DNA of 61,535 nucleotides from Oleiphilus sp. (GTDB lineage: Bacteria > Pseudomonadota > Gammaproteobacteria > Pseudomonadales > Oleiphilaceae), in the NCBI GenBank assembly GCA_006212045.1, contig PZPK01000028.1:1-61535 (forward strand), in the 5' to 3' direction. A program made the translations under genes and the position numbers. The notes under the pieces were generated by a model, which saw only the letters and a list, made by a program, of their open reading frames with translations, was not told the origin of the DNA and ran no database searches. Below, piece by piece: positions 1 through 9,251 of this stretch. How positions within the stretch are numbered: the stretch's first letter is position 1; every line of letters begins with the position of its first letter.

Positions 1-51
1 GCGCTTCGGCGAAGGACCCTTTTAAGAGGCTCTATCCCGAAGCGGACGCGC

Positions 52-110
52 ATTATATAAATCTAAACCACGAGGTCAACAAACAATTAAATTTTATTTC
101 AAAATAACGC
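52..110 (-). promoter_or_regulatory. Strong leftward promoter, rRNA P1-like
   Basis: On the minus strand a perfect -10 hexamer TATAAT (52-57) follows a near-consensus -35 TTGACC (74-79) with a 16-bp spacer. Directly upstream (80-110) is a very AT-rich stretch that looks like an UP element and overlaps the end of tyrS. The bases after the -10 are GC-rich, the discriminator type typical of stringently controlled rRNA promoters. In Pseudomonas an rRNA operon follows tyrS in the same direction, so the likely target is an rRNA operon just left of the window. The hexamers are seen; the target is inferred. Confidence 0.7.
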
Positions 111-1293
111 GGGCTATCTTTTTCTTACCGGCCTGGATAACGAACTTTCCGCGCACACGAATCTTTAACGAAGGCTCAACTTTTTGCCCATCAACGAACA
201 CGGCACCACGCCCCAATACATCTTTTGCGGCGGCACCGTTTTTCACAAGGCCAGCCATTCGAAGCACGGCAGAAATAGGCAACTCCTGCTGCCCCTCTGC
301 ATCCACTTCCACTTCAGGTACGTTTTCGGGAATTTCCCCGAGACTGACCCTGTTGCCCGCAGACTTGTGCGCATTGTCCGCAGCCTCTTTATCATGAAAG
401 CGCTCCACGATCTCTCGCGCGAAGAGATCTTTTACTTCCTGAGGATTTCTACCCGACTGAACTTCCGCCCGCAATGCTTCTATTTCTTTGCTGGTTTTGA
501 AACTCAACAATTCAAAGTAGCGCCAGATCAACGCATCCGGCATGGAAAGCAACTTTGTATACATTTCACCCGGCGCATCACTCACGCCGACATAGTTATT
601 AAGCGACTTGGACATTTTCTGGACACCGTCCAGCCCTTCCAGCAAGGGCATTGTCAGGATAGTTTGCGGCTCCTGGCCTGCACTTTTCTGCAAAGTACGC
701 CCCATCAGCAGATTAAATTTCTGGTCCGTGCCGCCCAGCTCGACATCCGCCTTCATGGCAACAGAGTCGTAACCCTGCACCAGGGGATATAAAAACTCAT
801 GTATCGCAATGGGCTGCTCGCCTTTGAAGCGCTTGCTGAAGTCATCCCGTTCGAGCATTCGAGCCACGGTATACTGCCCGGCCAACTTGATCATATCCGC
901 AGCCGACATTTCAGACATCCACTGGGAATTGAACATAACCGTGGTAAGTTCCGGATCCAGGATTTTGAAGACCTGCTCTTTGTACGTCTGGGCATTCTGT
1001 TCGACCTGCGCCTGGGTTAATGGCGGTCGTGTAGCACTTTTCCCGGTCGGATCACCGATCATGCCGGTAAAATCCCCGATCAGAAATAACACTTCGTGGC
1101 CCAGATCCTGAAACTGCTTTAGCTTGTTGATCAGCACGGTATGCCCCAAGTGCAAATCTGGCGCGGTCGGGTCAAACCCGGCCTTCACGCGCAGACGTTT
1201 CCCCGCCTCCAGCTTCTTTACCAGATCCTCTTCTACTATAAGCTCTTCTGCACCACGCTTTATCAGGGCGAGCGCATCCTGCACGGACGTCAT
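94..1293 (-). CDS. tyrS: Tyrosyl-tRNA synthetase
   Basis: This 399-residue class I aminoacyl-tRNA synthetase charges tRNA-Tyr in the cytoplasm. The HIGH-type motif HLGH is at residues 48-51 and the KMSKS loop at 226-230. The last 60 residues look like the S4-type RNA-binding domain found in bacterial TyrRS. The length is normal for the shorter (TyrZ-like) bacterial form. The ATG start is well supported by GAGGAA six bases upstream. It is transcribed away from the M23 peptidase/anmK pair, the arrangement of neighbours known from Pseudomonas. Confidence 0.97.
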   Translation of the reverse strand: MTSVQDALALIKRGAEELIVEEDLVKKLEAGKRLRVKAGFDPTAPDLHLGHTVLINKLKQFQDLGHEVLFLIGDFTGMIGDPTGKSATRPPLTQAQVEQNAQTYKEQVFKILDPELTTVMFNSQWMSEMSAADMIKLAGQYTVARMLERDDFSKRFKGEQPIAIHEFLYPLVQGYDSVAMKADVELGGTDQKFNLLMGRTLQKSAGQEPQTILTMPLLEGLDGVQKMSKSLNNYVGVSDAPGEMYTKLLSMPDALIWRYFELLSFKTSKEIEALRAEVQSGRNPQEVKDLFAREIVERFHDKEAADNAHKSAGNRVSLGEIPENVPEVEVDAEGQQELPISAVLRMAGLVKNGAAAKDVLGRGAVFVDGQKVEPSLKIRVRGKFVIQAGKKKIARVILK

Positions 1294-1391
1294 ACGGGAT
1301 TCCTCAAATCAAATTCTACGAATTACAAGCCGGCAATCTTGTTTAACCAGATGTAACGCACGAACAGGGTTCGTGTGCGAAAAGTGCGGCA

Positions 1392-1410
1392 TTATAACAG
1401 TTTTACTGTG
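1392..1410 (-). promoter_or_regulatory. Possible tyrS promoter with overlapping palindrome
   Basis: A perfect TATAAT on the minus strand (1392-1397) lies about 95 bases upstream of the tyrS start and has a GC-rich discriminator, but no good -35 is visible at 16-18 bp. Immediately upstream of the -10, in the spacer, sits the 13-bp palindrome ACAGT-TTT-ACTGT (1398-1410), which could be an operator. This is inferred from position only. Confidence 0.35.
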
Positions 1411-1519
1411 CAAGTAAGCTAACAAATACAAAGCGTACTTTGCTTGCAGGCCATTCAATCTCTATACTTAAAAATATTGTTAAATAATAAATCTTATACT
1501 TTGAATTGAAGGCATTAAA

Positions 1520-2836
1520 TTGATTCAGGCATACCCCAAAAAACACATGTTTGCGGCAATCTCCATTGGCGCGGCTCTGACATTATTGCTACTCATTAGT
1601 CCCAGCTCGAAAGTCAACGCCAATAAGACGAGCGTACCCCTGGTTTTGGACACCATTGAGTCGGTAACCATTCCACCGGAAACAGTCCAAGCGACAAACG
1701 AACAAACAAGCTCTGCCCCCCTGACAGAGCAGGAACATTGGGACACGTTTACCGTAAACAGCGGCGACACCCTGTCGCACCTGTTCGCACAAGCCGGCTT
1801 TAATGACAAAACCATGTATCAGGTGCTGGGGAAAGGAAATAAAAACAAGGAACTGACACGCATCTACCCCGGCGAGAAGATTGCCTTTTCAAGTGACGAA
1901 GCCACTCTCAAAAAGGTTAAACTCATCAGATCTCCACTCGAATCCTATGTTTTCTCTGCCAATGAATCCGGAGATTATGTAGGCGAAAAGATTACCCGGG
2001 AACCGGAAGTTCATACCGCATACGCTGAAGGGACGATCGACAGCTCCTTGTTTCTTGCTGGACAAAAAGCAGGGCTGAGCCAGACACAGATTATGGAACT
2101 GGCCAACATCTTTGGCTGGGACATTGATTTTGTTCTGGATATCAGAAGCGGTGACCAGTTCAGCCTGGTTTATGAGGAGCTGTTTCTTGATGGTGAAAAA
2201 TACAAAAACGGCAGAATTCTGGCTGCCAGCTTCACTAACCAGAAACGCAAGCTCGACGCGGTACTATATGAACAGGCCGACGGTATCAGCAATTACTACA
2301 CCCCGGAAGGCAATAGTATGCGAAAAGCCTTCCTGCGCACCCCTGTCGACTTCGCCCGCATCTCATCCCATTTTAACCTGAAACGCAAGCACCCTATTCT
2401 GCACAAAATTCGGGCACATAAAGGCACCGATTATGCCGCCTCACGAGGCACCCCGATAAAAGCTTCCGGCGACGGCAAAGTCATTCATGCTGGCAGGAAA
2501 GGCGGATATGGCAAAACCGTCATCATTCAGCATGGCCAAAAATTTACCACGCTGTACGCGCACATGAGCAAATTCGCCCGGGGCGTTCGCACGGGCAAGC
2601 GGGTTAAACAGGGACAAGTCATCGGCTATGTCGGCAGTACAGGCTTGGCTTCGGGGCCACATCTGCATTATGAGTTTCGCGTCAATGGCGTGCACAAGAA
2701 CCCCGTGCGCGTAAAATTACCACATGCGAAACCTATTCCTCAGCAGGAATTGAACGCATTTCGGGAAAAAACCAGTATTTACCTGGCCCAACTCGCTACC
2801 TTTCAGGACAGCTACCGCCTGGCTGCAAACGACTAG
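1520..2836 (+). CDS. M23 family peptidoglycan endopeptidase with OapA/LysM-like domain
   Basis: This 438-residue envelope protein probably cleaves peptidoglycan cross-links in the periplasm, like MepM. A membrane-spanning or signal segment covers about residues 10-34. A LysM-like region (about 75-120, containing NSGDTLSHLF) follows. The C-terminal LytM/M23 domain keeps its zinc ligands: H300 and D304 in HKGTD, and the HLH pair H381/H383. The start is TTG at 1520, chosen because GAAGG (1508-1512) lies seven bases upstream; the next ATG (1547) has no such site and would cut into the membrane segment. anmK follows after four bases, so peptidoglycan cleavage and recycling are co-expressed. Confidence 0.9.
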   Translation: MIQAYPKKHMFAAISIGAALTLLLLISPSSKVNANKTSVPLVLDTIESVTIPPETVQATNEQTSSAPLTEQEHWDTFTVNSGDTLSHLFAQAGFNDKTMYQVLGKGNKNKELTRIYPGEKIAFSSDEATLKKVKLIRSPLESYVFSANESGDYVGEKITREPEVHTAYAEGTIDSSLFLAGQKAGLSQTQIMELANIFGWDIDFVLDIRSGDQFSLVYEELFLDGEKYKNGRILAASFTNQKRKLDAVLYEQADGISNYYTPEGNSMRKAFLRTPVDFARISSHFNLKRKHPILHKIRAHKGTDYAASRGTPIKASGDGKVIHAGRKGGYGKTVIIQHGQKFTTLYAHMSKFARGVRTGKRVKQGQVIGYVGSTGLASGPHLHYEFRVNGVHKNPVRVKLPHAKPIPQQELNAFREKTSIYLAQLATFQDSYRLAAND

Positions 2837-2840
2837 GCCA

Positions 2841-3950
2841 ATGCAATACGGTCTGTACATCGGCGCGATATCCGGCACCAGCATGGATGGCATCGATGCC
2901 GTGTTAACGGATGTCAATGAACAGGGCTGCAAAACAATCGCGGCCCACTCGACTGAGTATCCAAAACCCTTAAAACAAAGTCTGCTCACTCTCTGCCGCC
3001 CAGGCAGTAACGAAATTGAAAGCGCCGGTTCAGCCAGCGTTCAGCTTGCAGAGCTGATTGCTTCAACCATCAATGAACTGCTCCATCGCAACGACATCAG
3101 AAGCGAGCACATACAAGCCGTCGGCAGTCACGGGCAGACCATCAGACACTGCGCGGACACACGCCATCCATTTAGCCTGCAGATAGGCGACCCGAGCACG
3201 ATTGCGCATCACACAAACATTACGACAGTTGCTGATTTCCGCATGGCCGACATCGCCGCAAAAGGACAGGGCGCACCTTTAGCACCGGCTTTTCATGAGG
3301 CCGTATTCGCAGACCCGGAACGATCTCGCGTGGTTGTCAATCTGGGCGGCATTGCCAATGTGACGCTGTTAAAACCCGGTCAGCACACCATTGGATATGA
3401 CACAGGACCGGCCAACACGCTGATGGACCAATGGATACAGGAATGCACTCAAAAGGCGTACGACGATCATGGCCACTGGGCACGTAGCGGATCGCTAATA
3501 CCGTCGCTGCTGGAACGCATGCTCGACGAACCCTACCTCAGCCTCCCCTACCCGAAAAGCACCGGTCGGGAACTGTTCAATTTGGAGTGGCTGAAGCAAC
3601 AGCTCTCCCATCAGGATGACTCTTACAAGAATCAAGATGTCCAGCGGACATTGCTTGAATATACCGCTATGACTCTTTCCGATGCCGTGCTGACACATAC
3701 AGGAGATCATGGCGAGCTGTATTTATGCGGAGGAGGCGTTAACAATGACTTCCTCATTGAACGCCTAAAGGCATTGATGCCACGACATACTCTCACTACG
3801 ACACAGACGCTAGGCGTGCATCCACAGCATGTTGAGGCGGCGGCCTTCGCCTGGCTGGCGTTTCGCACGATCAACCGACTGCCCGGAAATCTCAAGACGG
3901 TCACAGGAGCACATCGGAATAAAATACTTGGTGGTATTTACCAGCCCTAA
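2841..3950 (+). CDS. anmK: Anhydro-N-acetylmuramic acid kinase
   Basis: This 369-residue cytoplasmic kinase phosphorylates and opens 1,6-anhydro-MurNAc recovered from cell-wall turnover, giving MurNAc-6-phosphate. The phosphate-binding loop SGTSMDG is at residues 11-17, and the conserved NLGGIANVT and DTGPANTLMD segments are present. Length matches the family. The start lies four bases after the stop of the M23 peptidase gene, which suggests translational coupling. It converges on the FAD oxidoreductase gene, with only a 10-bp GC palindrome (3953-3962) between them. Confidence 0.95.
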   Translation: MQYGLYIGAISGTSMDGIDAVLTDVNEQGCKTIAAHSTEYPKPLKQSLLTLCRPGSNEIESAGSASVQLAELIASTINELLHRNDIRSEHIQAVGSHGQTIRHCADTRHPFSLQIGDPSTIAHHTNITTVADFRMADIAAKGQGAPLAPAFHEAVFADPERSRVVVNLGGIANVTLLKPGQHTIGYDTGPANTLMDQWIQECTQKAYDDHGHWARSGSLIPSLLERMLDEPYLSLPYPKSTGRELFNLEWLKQQLSHQDDSYKNQDVQRTLLEYTAMTLSDAVLTHTGDHGELYLCGGGVNNDFLIERLKALMPRHTLTTTQTLGVHPQHVEAAAFAWLAFRTINRLPGNLKTVTGAHRNKILGGIYQP

Positions 3951-3969
3951 ACCGCCCGGGCGATGGTCA

Positions 3970-5601
3970 CTATGCCGTTTCAAGCGGCTTATCAACGCCC
4001 TTCTTGATCAACTCCATGACCTTACCGCCTTTGAGCCCCAGCATTGCCGCCGTTGTCATCACGCCACCCATCAGCGCCCCGCCAACGCCCGCTGTCACCA
4101 CGTCAGAACCCGTCAGATAAAGGTTTTTGATTTTGGTTTTCGGATGAATCCAGGATTGCTGAAACCTCTCCACAGTGTGTTCTATGCCATAGATTTCGCC
4201 TTCCTGGTTCCACTGAAACCATTGCGTAGATAAGGGTGTGGACAGCTCCACAAAATCCAATGCATCACGCAGTTGCGGCATTTGCTTGTAAAGCGTTTCC
4301 AATAACCTGTCGGTCAGCTCCTGCTTCAATTGCTGATAATCTTCACCGCGTTTATTCCATGTCGTGCCCTGCCACTTCTCAAACCATTCCGGTTTGCAAG
4401 GCGCCACGATTTCAGCGGTCGATTTATCGGGGTACCGCTCATCCCAGGTAGGATCTTTTGCCGAAGGGAAAGAAATGTAGACGAGGGGCATTTCAGCATC
4501 CAGACTGGAATTGAAATCCTCGACATTTTTGTCATGATCATAGTCTGGGTAGATCCAGAAATTCTTTTTCGGAATTCCCAGGGTTTCAGCATTTCCCTTG
4601 AATCCTGCATAGACACACAGGTGGGAAGAAGAGACCTCGACGTTATCAAGCAATGCATCGTAGCCATGCTTCCGCACAATTTCGCGCGGGACGAGCTTAT
4701 CAAAGGTCGGCACCAGCCCGGCACAACTCACAATAGCATCTGCGGTAATTTCCTCTCCTTTTGCCAGACGCACACCTACCGCCGTATTGTCCTTAATCAG
4801 GATTTCCTCCACTCCAGCGTAGGTAAATACCTCGCCCCCGGATTGCTGTATCACCGGAATGATGGTTTCAGCAATTCTGGCCGCCCCCCCAACAGGGTAA
4901 TTTCCTCCGGTAATATAATGCTTGGCGACCATTGCGTGCATCATGAAAGAGGCTTTTTTCGGGGGCAGGCCATAATCTCCCCACTGGGCCGTCAATACGC
5001 TAATCAGCTTCTGATTGTCTGTCAGCGTCGACAACACATCGTAGGTCGTTTGGAAAAAATAATCAGGCAGGATTTTTTCGCGCACTTTGTTGTACAAACC
5101 GCCGACCATCTGGGGCATGGCTTGTCCAGCAAAAAAGCGTGGCACCAGCGAACTGACTTTGCTCAGCATCTCGACATAGGTATCGATCGCTTCGCCTTCA
5201 TCGGGGAAATGGAACTTCATTTCCTGCTTGAACTCTTCTCTTCCGGCATAGTAGTGGTAGCTCTTCTCTCCGATGACGACATGGTCGTAGAGTTCATCCA
5301 TGGGCGCCCATTCGAGTTCGCCATCGGTGATAACGTCGAATACCCTGCGAATCATCGACCAGGGCTTGTGTACTTCGCCGATATAGTGAACACCAACATC
5401 CCACTCGTACCCTTCGCGCTCATACGCATGCGTGTAACCCCCGGCAGTATAGTGCTGCTCCAACACGCACACTTTCTTCCCCAGCTTCGAAAGCAACGCG
5501 GCATTGCACAAGCCGCCTATGCCAGACCCAATAATGATCACATCATAATGTGTATCGGCTTTTTTCTTACGAAACCGGGTGCCCGTCCTGATCGTGCTCA
5601 T
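3970..5601 (-). CDS. FAD-dependent oxidoreductase, carotenoid isomerase / retinol saturase-like
   Basis: This 543-residue flavoprotein belongs to the phytoene desaturase/CrtISO/RetSat superfamily. The N-terminal dinucleotide-binding motif is clear (IIIGSGIGGL, ending in the acidic VLEQH), and the C-terminal FAD contact region includes YLTGSDVV. The substrate cannot be read from sequence; such proteins act on isoprenoid or lipid double bonds. I chose the ATG at 5601 because GGAG lies six bases upstream. The frame is open to a TTG at 5664, but that would run through a palindromic operator. The gene is divergent from padR and shares its 150-bp control region. Confidence 0.75.
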   Translation of the reverse strand: MSTIRTGTRFRKKKADTHYDVIIIGSGIGGLCNAALLSKLGKKVCVLEQHYTAGGYTHAYEREGYEWDVGVHYIGEVHKPWSMIRRVFDVITDGELEWAPMDELYDHVVIGEKSYHYYAGREEFKQEMKFHFPDEGEAIDTYVEMLSKVSSLVPRFFAGQAMPQMVGGLYNKVREKILPDYFFQTTYDVLSTLTDNQKLISVLTAQWGDYGLPPKKASFMMHAMVAKHYITGGNYPVGGAARIAETIIPVIQQSGGEVFTYAGVEEILIKDNTAVGVRLAKGEEITADAIVSCAGLVPTFDKLVPREIVRKHGYDALLDNVEVSSSHLCVYAGFKGNAETLGIPKKNFWIYPDYDHDKNVEDFNSSLDAEMPLVYISFPSAKDPTWDERYPDKSTAEIVAPCKPEWFEKWQGTTWNKRGEDYQQLKQELTDRLLETLYKQMPQLRDALDFVELSTPLSTQWFQWNQEGEIYGIEHTVERFQQSWIHPKTKIKNLYLTGSDVVTAGVGGALMGGVMTTAAMLGLKGGKVMELIKKGVDKPLETA

Positions 5602-5655
5602 ACTCATCTCCACGTTCATTAGTAGATGCAGAAAAGCAGCCAAGCTGCCGCCCTC

Positions 5656-5677
5656 AATATGCAATTTTTTGCATATT
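5656..5677. promoter_or_regulatory. Palindromic operator 1 of the padR/oxidoreductase control region
   Basis: Perfect 9-bp inverted repeat AATATGCAA (5656-5664) - TTTT - TTGCATATT (5669-5677). It shares the core ATATGCAA-N4-TTGCATAT with operator 2, centre to centre 37 bp away. It sits between the divergent oxidoreductase and padR genes and is probably bound by the PadR protein. Confidence 0.7.
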
Positions 5678-5692
5678 AATGTCTGACGCTAC

Positions 5693-5714
5693 TATATGCA
5701 ACTTTTTGCATATA
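5693..5714. promoter_or_regulatory. Palindromic operator 2 of the padR/oxidoreductase control region
   Basis: Perfect 9-bp inverted repeat TATATGCAA (5693-5701) - CTTT - TTGCATATA (5706-5714), 40 bases before the padR start. Same core as operator 1. A repressor bound here would be placed over the promoters of both divergent genes. Confidence 0.7.
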
Positions 5715-5754
5715 TAATGCATCCTTTCACATTGACGACTACCAAACAGGCAAT

Positions 5755-6291
5755 ATGTCCCTCAAACACGCCATACTCGTTCTGCTCGAAACCGAACCGG
5801 GAAGTGGATACGACCTGCTAAAACATTTTAATAACAGTTTGGGCTACTTTTGGAATGCCAAGCATCAGCAGATATACCTGCAATTGAAAAAACTAAGGGA
5901 TGAAGGGCTGATCACCTGCGACCTGGAAAAGCAGAAAGGCAAGCCCGACAAGAAAATATATTCCATAACGCGTGAAGGCGAAAAAGAACTCGCAGAATGG
6001 CTGCGCACACCCGTGGCGCCCAATTCAGTGAATGATGCATTGTTAGTCAAGATCTATGGTGGCCGCATGTGCAGCCCAGAAGAACTCATTGAGGAACTGG
6101 ACAGACATGCAGCAATCCATCAGAAGACGCTGGACAAGCTCACCGCAATAGAGCAAAGCTATTTGAGCCTTAAACCGGAAAGCCGGGAAAAGTACCGACT
6201 GCCCTACCTGACATTACGACGCGGCATACTCGGCGAGAATGCCTGGCTTGAATGGGCGAAAGAAGCGCGCCGCGAAATCACCAAATCCTGA
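5755..6291 (+). CDS. PadR family transcriptional regulator
   Basis: A 178-residue repressor of the PadR type. Residues 1-85 form the winged helix-turn-helix (LKHAILVLLE ... GSGYDLLKHF ... IYLQLKKLRDEGLI). The rest is a helical C-terminal domain as in the Vir_act_alpha_C group, used for dimerisation. ATG start, with AGG four bases upstream. It is divergent from the FAD oxidoreductase, and two matching palindromes lie between them, so self-regulation and control of the oxidoreductase are the simplest reading. The inducer is unknown. Confidence 0.9.
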   Translation: MSLKHAILVLLETEPGSGYDLLKHFNNSLGYFWNAKHQQIYLQLKKLRDEGLITCDLEKQKGKPDKKIYSITREGEKELAEWLRTPVAPNSVNDALLVKIYGGRMCSPEELIEELDRHAAIHQKTLDKLTAIEQSYLSLKPESREKYRLPYLTLRRGILGENAWLEWAKEARREITKS

Positions 6292-6401
6292 CACAGATGT
6301 TCAAAAAATAATCAAAGCTTTTTTGCTTAAAGCTGCGTATACTCCCCCTCCTTTTTTAGCCGCTATACTTAAGCGCACAAACATTCCACCAAGGTCCAAA
6401 T

Positions 6402-8183
6402 ATGAATGATACCCCCGGAAGTTTCTCCAACCTGGGATTACCCGAGAACCTGATCAAAGCAATCGACAACCTAGGTTACGAAACTCCATCCCCTATCCAG
6501 GAGAAAGCAATCCCTGTGCTGCTGGAAGGGGGGGACATTCTGGGCCAGGCACAGACGGGTACGGGCAAAACGGCCGCATTCGCGCTGCCTATGCTTGCGC
6601 GCATCGACCCCAAGAACACAAAAACCCAAGCGCTCATTCTGGCGCCAACCAGGGAACTGGCCATTCAGGTCGCAGAGGCTTGCCAGAGCTACGCCAAGTT
6701 TATTCCGCAGTTTAATGTACTGCCAATCTATGGCGGCCAAAGTTACACCAACCAGCTGCGTCAACTGAAACGCGGCGCGCAGGTCGTTGTAGGCACTCCG
6801 GGTAGGGTAATGGATCATATGCGCCGGGGCACTCTCAAGTTGAATACCTTATCCACCCTGGTGCTTGATGAAGCCGACGAAATGTTGCGCATGGGCTTCA
6901 TTGATGATGTTACCTGGATTCTGGAACAAACACCCAGTGACCGGCAGATCGCACTTTTCTCCGCGACCATGCCCAAAGAAATCAAAAAAGTCGCAGATAC
7001 ACATCTGAATGACCCAACCGTCATCAAGATCAAGTCCCAAACTTCGACAGCACAAACCATTCAACAGCGATACTGGCTATGCAAGGGACTACACAAACTG
7101 GATGCACTGACCCGCATTCTGGAAGTTGAAGATTTTGACGGTATTATCATTTTTGTGCGTACCAAAGTCGCGACTGAAGAACTCGCCGTGAAGCTGAACG
7201 CCAGAGGCTTTTCCAGCGCCCCATTGAATGGGGATATTGCGCAGGCCGCCAGAGAGAAAACCATTGAACGCCTGAAGGCCGGGAAAATTGATATCCTGGT
7301 GGCCACCGATGTCGTTGCTCGAGGACTGGACGTCGAGCGCATTAGCCATGTCATCAACTATGACATACCTTACGATACCGAAGCATACGTTCACCGTATC
7401 GGTAGAACAGGGCGCGCAGGCAGATCCGGCCAGGCAATACTATTTGTGGCACCGAGAGAAACGCGCATGCTCAAGGCCATTGAGAAAGCCAGTGGTCAGC
7501 GCATCGAAAGTATGACACTGCCAACAGCCTCACACATCAATACTTTGAGAATCGAGCAGTTCAAACAAAGCATCATCGATTGCGTATCCTCGGCAGACCT
7601 GAGTCAATATAAGGAAATGCTCGAAACTCTGATAACCGAACAGCAATTGGACCCGATCGATATCGGTGCAGCTCTGGCACTTCTGAATCAGGGCGACAAA
7701 CCCTTGCTGTTGGATCCCCGCAGCGATGCCAAAATCAACAGGCCAGGCCCAAGCATTGATCGAGAAGAACGCCAAAGCAGTCGTAACAAAAGCAAGATAG
7801 CGAGCGGGCCGATTAAGCCTCTCAAGGAGCATCCTGAGGTCCCACTCATTAGATATCAGATGGATGTCGGCTATCAGCACAACGTCAAACCGGGCCAAAT
7901 TGTTGCAGCCATCGCGAATGCAACGGACTTATCCAGTGACTACATTGGCCAGATCGAGATCTATGAAGAATCCAGCACTGTCGATTTGCCAGAAGGTATG
8001 CCAAAGGCGATATTGAAAGTGCTCGACAAAACACGGGTTGCAAGCAAAGCCATGAAACTGCGGCCCGTAGGAACAAAAGCGGTGGAGCCCGCTTCAAAAA
8101 GTAAACGCCGTTCGCCTGGTGACGCGGAACGAAAGCGTGGTAATGGTCCTAAACCACGCAAACGAAAAGCGGCCAAGCCGTGA
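6402..8183 (+). CDS. deaD: DEAD-box RNA helicase, DeaD/CsdA type
   Basis: A 593-residue ATP-dependent RNA helicase. It shows the Q motif near residues 9-34, Walker A AQTGTGKT (50-57), PTREL, GTPGR, DEAD (156-159), SAT (187-189) and HRIGRTGR (from 331). The C-terminal 250 residues contain a DbpA-type RNA-binding fold (around PLIRYQMDVGYQHNVKPGQI) and a basic tail. This architecture fits DeaD, which unwinds structured RNA during ribosome assembly and cold adaptation. ATG with AAGG seven bases upstream. It ends in a shared bidirectional terminator. Confidence 0.93.
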   Translation: MNDTPGSFSNLGLPENLIKAIDNLGYETPSPIQEKAIPVLLEGGDILGQAQTGTGKTAAFALPMLARIDPKNTKTQALILAPTRELAIQVAEACQSYAKFIPQFNVLPIYGGQSYTNQLRQLKRGAQVVVGTPGRVMDHMRRGTLKLNTLSTLVLDEADEMLRMGFIDDVTWILEQTPSDRQIALFSATMPKEIKKVADTHLNDPTVIKIKSQTSTAQTIQQRYWLCKGLHKLDALTRILEVEDFDGIIIFVRTKVATEELAVKLNARGFSSAPLNGDIAQAAREKTIERLKAGKIDILVATDVVARGLDVERISHVINYDIPYDTEAYVHRIGRTGRAGRSGQAILFVAPRETRMLKAIEKASGQRIESMTLPTASHINTLRIEQFKQSIIDCVSSADLSQYKEMLETLITEQQLDPIDIGAALALLNQGDKPLLLDPRSDAKINRPGPSIDREERQSSRNKSKIASGPIKPLKEHPEVPLIRYQMDVGYQHNVKPGQIVAAIANATDLSSDYIGQIEIYEESSTVDLPEGMPKAILKVLDKTRVASKAMKLRPVGTKAVEPASKSKRRSPGDAERKRGNGPKPRKRKAAKP

Positions 8184-8202
8184 GCTGACAAGCGACACCA
8201 AC

Positions 8203-8232
8203 AAAAAAGGCCAGCTAAATGCTGGCCTTTTT
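8203..8232. terminator. Bidirectional rho-independent terminator
   Basis: Hairpin AAAAAAGGCCAGC (8203-8215), loop TAAAT, GCTGGCCTTTTTT (8221-8232). It has T-runs on both sides and lies between the convergent helicase and cytochrome genes, so it can stop transcription from either. Confidence 0.92.
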
Positions 8233-8249
8233 GCTATCAACTATCTGCG

Positions 8250-8660
8250 TTACTTGCTGTTATCCAGCATATACTGAACAGTCGCTGCAATATCGTCATC
8301 CGAACAACTGGCACAGGTTCCATTCGGTGGCATCGCATTCACCCCATTAATGGCGTTAGCAACCAGAGCATCCATCCCTTTTTCCAACCGTTGGGTCCAT
8401 GCGGCTGCATCACCCATTTTCGGTGCGCCTAATGCGCCGGTACCATGACAGCCGAAACATGAAGCCTGATAAATATCAGCGGGCTCCATCGGACCTGAAG
8501 CTGCAGCAGCTGATGCCGAACCACAATCTTCACCCTCTAAGCATACTTTCCCAACTGGCATGGTTCGCGCGTCGATAGATTTTTTATCCATCCCGGCACT
8601 GGCGGTCAGAACCATCAAACTCAAACAGGCCAACATCATCACTCTCACTAGACTTTTCAC
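8250..8660 (-). CDS. Cytochrome c5 family protein
   Basis: A 136-residue periplasmic monohaem cytochrome c, an electron carrier. A signal peptide covers about residues 1-22. The haem site CFGCH is at residues 68-72, and the later GAPKMGD gives the methionine ligand. The C-terminal CASC pair is the extra cysteine motif typical of cytochrome c5. It is a single gene convergent with the helicase. A TATAAT (8714-8719, minus strand) lies 54 bases upstream, though its -35 is poor. Confidence 0.9.
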   Translation of the reverse strand: MKSLVRVMMLACLSLMVLTASAGMDKKSIDARTMPVGKVCLEGEDCGSASAAAASGPMEPADIYQASCFGCHGTGALGAPKMGDAAAWTQRLEKGMDALVANAINGVNAMPPNGTCASCSDDDIAATVQYMLDNSK

Positions 8661-9027
8661 TTATCACCTCATGGGTCATTATAAATTGTTAGAGGGTATT
8701 CAACTTGCGCCGCATTATAGGGTAATTTTTTTGCATCTAAAACAGTGATTCCAACTGAGCCAAAAAAATAACCGCAGACAGACAATGCTTATTACCCGCA
8801 TGATTTTACGAGCAATTTCGAAAAACTCACAATTTCAGGCAAAGAACTTGGTTGATTCAAAATTCCTTGTCTACACTTTTTAATGAACATGGAACTTTTT
8901 GAAACGTGATTTTCACCTCTGTTCCTTTTGTTCAAGCGGAGCCAAGTCAAAGCATTTGCCAGCGTTTTGAGGCAAATCCAGACCAACTCCACGCACTATC
9001 ACTTTGCAAAATTAAATAGGTTAGATA
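8661..9027. other. Intergenic region upstream of divergent cytochrome c5 and cold-shock genes
   Basis: 367 bases without a gene. The left part holds a perfect leftward -10 TATAAT (8714-8719) for the cytochrome gene. The right part is AT-rich with T-tracts and probably contains the promoter and long 5' leader of the cold-shock gene, as is usual for cspA-type mRNAs. No convincing -35/-10 pair or reading frame was found for the right part. Confidence 0.5.
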
Positions 9028-9237
9028 ATGTCAGAGAAACTATCAGGAACCGTAAAATGGTTTAACGAGTCAAAAGGATTTGGATTCATTCAGCGCGACA
9101 ATGGTCCGGATTTATTTGTTCATTTCAGCAACATCACCGGCGACGGTTTCAAAACTCTGGCGGAAGGTCAGGCAGTAACATTCACTGAAGGTGAAGGACG
9201 CAAAGGCCCGCAAGCAGAAAATGTAGCACCGGCTTAA
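9028..9237 (+). CDS. Cold-shock domain protein (CspA family)
   Basis: A 69-residue single-stranded nucleic acid-binding protein made of one cold-shock domain. RNP1 (KGFGFI) and RNP2 (LFVHF) are intact. It is nearly identical in design to the second cold-shock gene at 33290-33499. Such proteins act as RNA chaperones, some cold-induced and some constitutive; sequence alone does not say which. A perfect 10-bp inverted repeat (9252-9261 / 9273-9282) follows the gene but lacks a T-run. Confidence 0.96.
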   Translation: MSEKLSGTVKWFNESKGFGFIQRDNGPDLFVHFSNITGDGFKTLAEGQAVTFTEGEGRKGPQAENVAPA

Positions 9238-9251
9238 GTACTCCTTATCTG

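Noticed and set aside
184-792. 202-residue plus-strand open frame inside tyrS
   Set aside because: Complete antisense overlap with tyrS, no family features, no ribosome binding site.
4330-5622. 430-residue plus-strand open frame opposite the FAD oxidoreductase
   Set aside because: Antisense shadow; the minus frame has clear FAD motifs and a strong start site, while this one has none.
8792-8992. 66-residue minus-strand frame in the gap before the first cold-shock gene
   Set aside because: No ribosome binding site or family likeness; it overlaps the expected cold-shock leader.
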